From Vespa crabro (Eukaryota > Arthropoda > Insecta > Hymenoptera > Vespidae), in NCBI RefSeq assembly GCF_910589235.1, contig NC_060955.1, positions 11,490,837 to 11,554,836 on the forward strand: a stretch of DNA of 64,000 bases, written 5' to 3'. Shown here one piece after another: positions 63,905 to 64,000 of the stretch (the first letter of the stretch is position 1; every line of letters starts with the position of its first letter). The position numbers were made by a program, and so were the translations under genes. The notes below the pieces were generated by a model, which was not told the DNA's origin, made no database searches, and worked only from the letters and a program-made list of their open reading frames with translations.

Positions 63905-64000
63905 ATGAAATCTCATTCAAATTCAATTAGTTTATATTCTGTCGACGCAGAATAAAGATTACAACAAGAATATATCTTCCTGACTGTGTGTAAATAGAAG
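63905..64000 (+). repeat. Partial C monomer at the window edge
   Basis: The first 96 bp of a C monomer, cut by the window. The array continues past the end. Confidence 0.95.

Larger units (their letters stand above)
1..64000 (+). repeat. Tandem satellite array, 338/339-bp monomer, about 189 copies
   Basis: The same monomer recurs without interruption from end to end, in one orientation. Landmarks such as GGACATTGTATTTCTGAAG and CATCGAAATACGAAAT return every 338 or 339 bp. Monomers preceding a C or C' monomer are 339 bp because of one extra base at the junction; the others are 338 bp. Apart from indels of 1-2 bp the register never slips, so total length is close to a whole number of monomers. 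Copies of one type in one block differ by very few bases, while different types (for example A and C) differ strongly in the first 130 bp and less in the last 150 bp. No gene, RNA gene or mobile element interrupts the array. Role in the cell is not shown by the sequence; centromeric or pericentromeric heterochromatin is an inference from the higher-order structure. Confidence 0.99.

Noticed and set aside
1..64000. CRISPR array
   Set aside because: Repeats are contiguous 338-bp monomers with no unique spacers, and there are no cas-like genes.
1..64000. tRNA-derived SINE or other transposon origin
   Set aside because: I saw no convincing A and B boxes, terminal inverted repeats, target-site duplications, poly-A tails or transposase/reverse transcriptase coding sequence.
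1..64000. Telomeric or simple-sequence repeats
   Set aside because: No TTAGG, TTAGGG or similar runs; only short T-runs of 5-6 bases inside type II ends.
1..64000. Prokaryotic iterons or phage origin
   Set aside because: The scale (64 kb with no genes) and HOR organisation do not fit a bacterial or phage replicon.

Overview
The whole window is one uninterrupted satellite DNA array. A single A+T-rich monomer of 338 or 339 bp repeats head to tail, always in the same orientation, about 189 times from the first base to the last. I see no protein gene, RNA gene, transposon, CRISPR array or non-satellite spacer. Both ends of the window lie inside the array, so its true limits are not visible. Such an array points to a eukaryotic genome, probably a (peri)centromeric or other heterochromatic block in a long-read assembly. 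By eye G+C is about one third and CpG is not depleted, which fits many invertebrates, but nothing here identifies the species.

The monomers fall into recognisable types that I call C, C', E, A, D, B, F, A'' and G; these names are mine. They form higher-order repeats (HORs). Two kinds of monomer end exist. Type I ends with TTAGCTCATAAAGAA and leads into a monomer beginning TTGAAATCTCAATC. Type II ends with CGTATATACG, a T-run and CATAATGGCG, and always leads into a C or C' monomer beginning ATGAAATCTCATTC. Each HOR unit can be read as starting at a C or C'.

Layout: 1-9,105 holds 10-mer and 6-mer HORs (3,383 and about 2,030 bp; C-A-D-B-C-E-C'-A-D-B). 9,106-14,180 holds five 3-mers (C-A-B, 1,015 bp). 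14,181-27,710 holds four 10-mers in register. 27,711-31,433 is a transition with C-E-C'-B' blocks. 31,434-35,493 holds four 3-mers. 35,494-46,318 is a patchwork of 2-, 3- and 4-mers rich in chimeric monomers. 46,319-64,000 is a different HOR family: 9-mers (3,043 bp), 5-mers (1,691 bp) and 3-mers.

Shared private mutations show copying at several scales: one monomer, 8 monomers (2,707 bp), 10 monomers (3,383 bp), and jumps of 35 monomers (11,841 bp), 47-50 monomers and 59 monomers (19,959 bp). This is the pattern expected of unequal exchange, gene conversion or replication-based amplification. The many short open frames are a by-product of the repeated monomer and are not annotated as genes. 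The most interesting content is the HOR architecture and its recombination junctions, not an encoded system.
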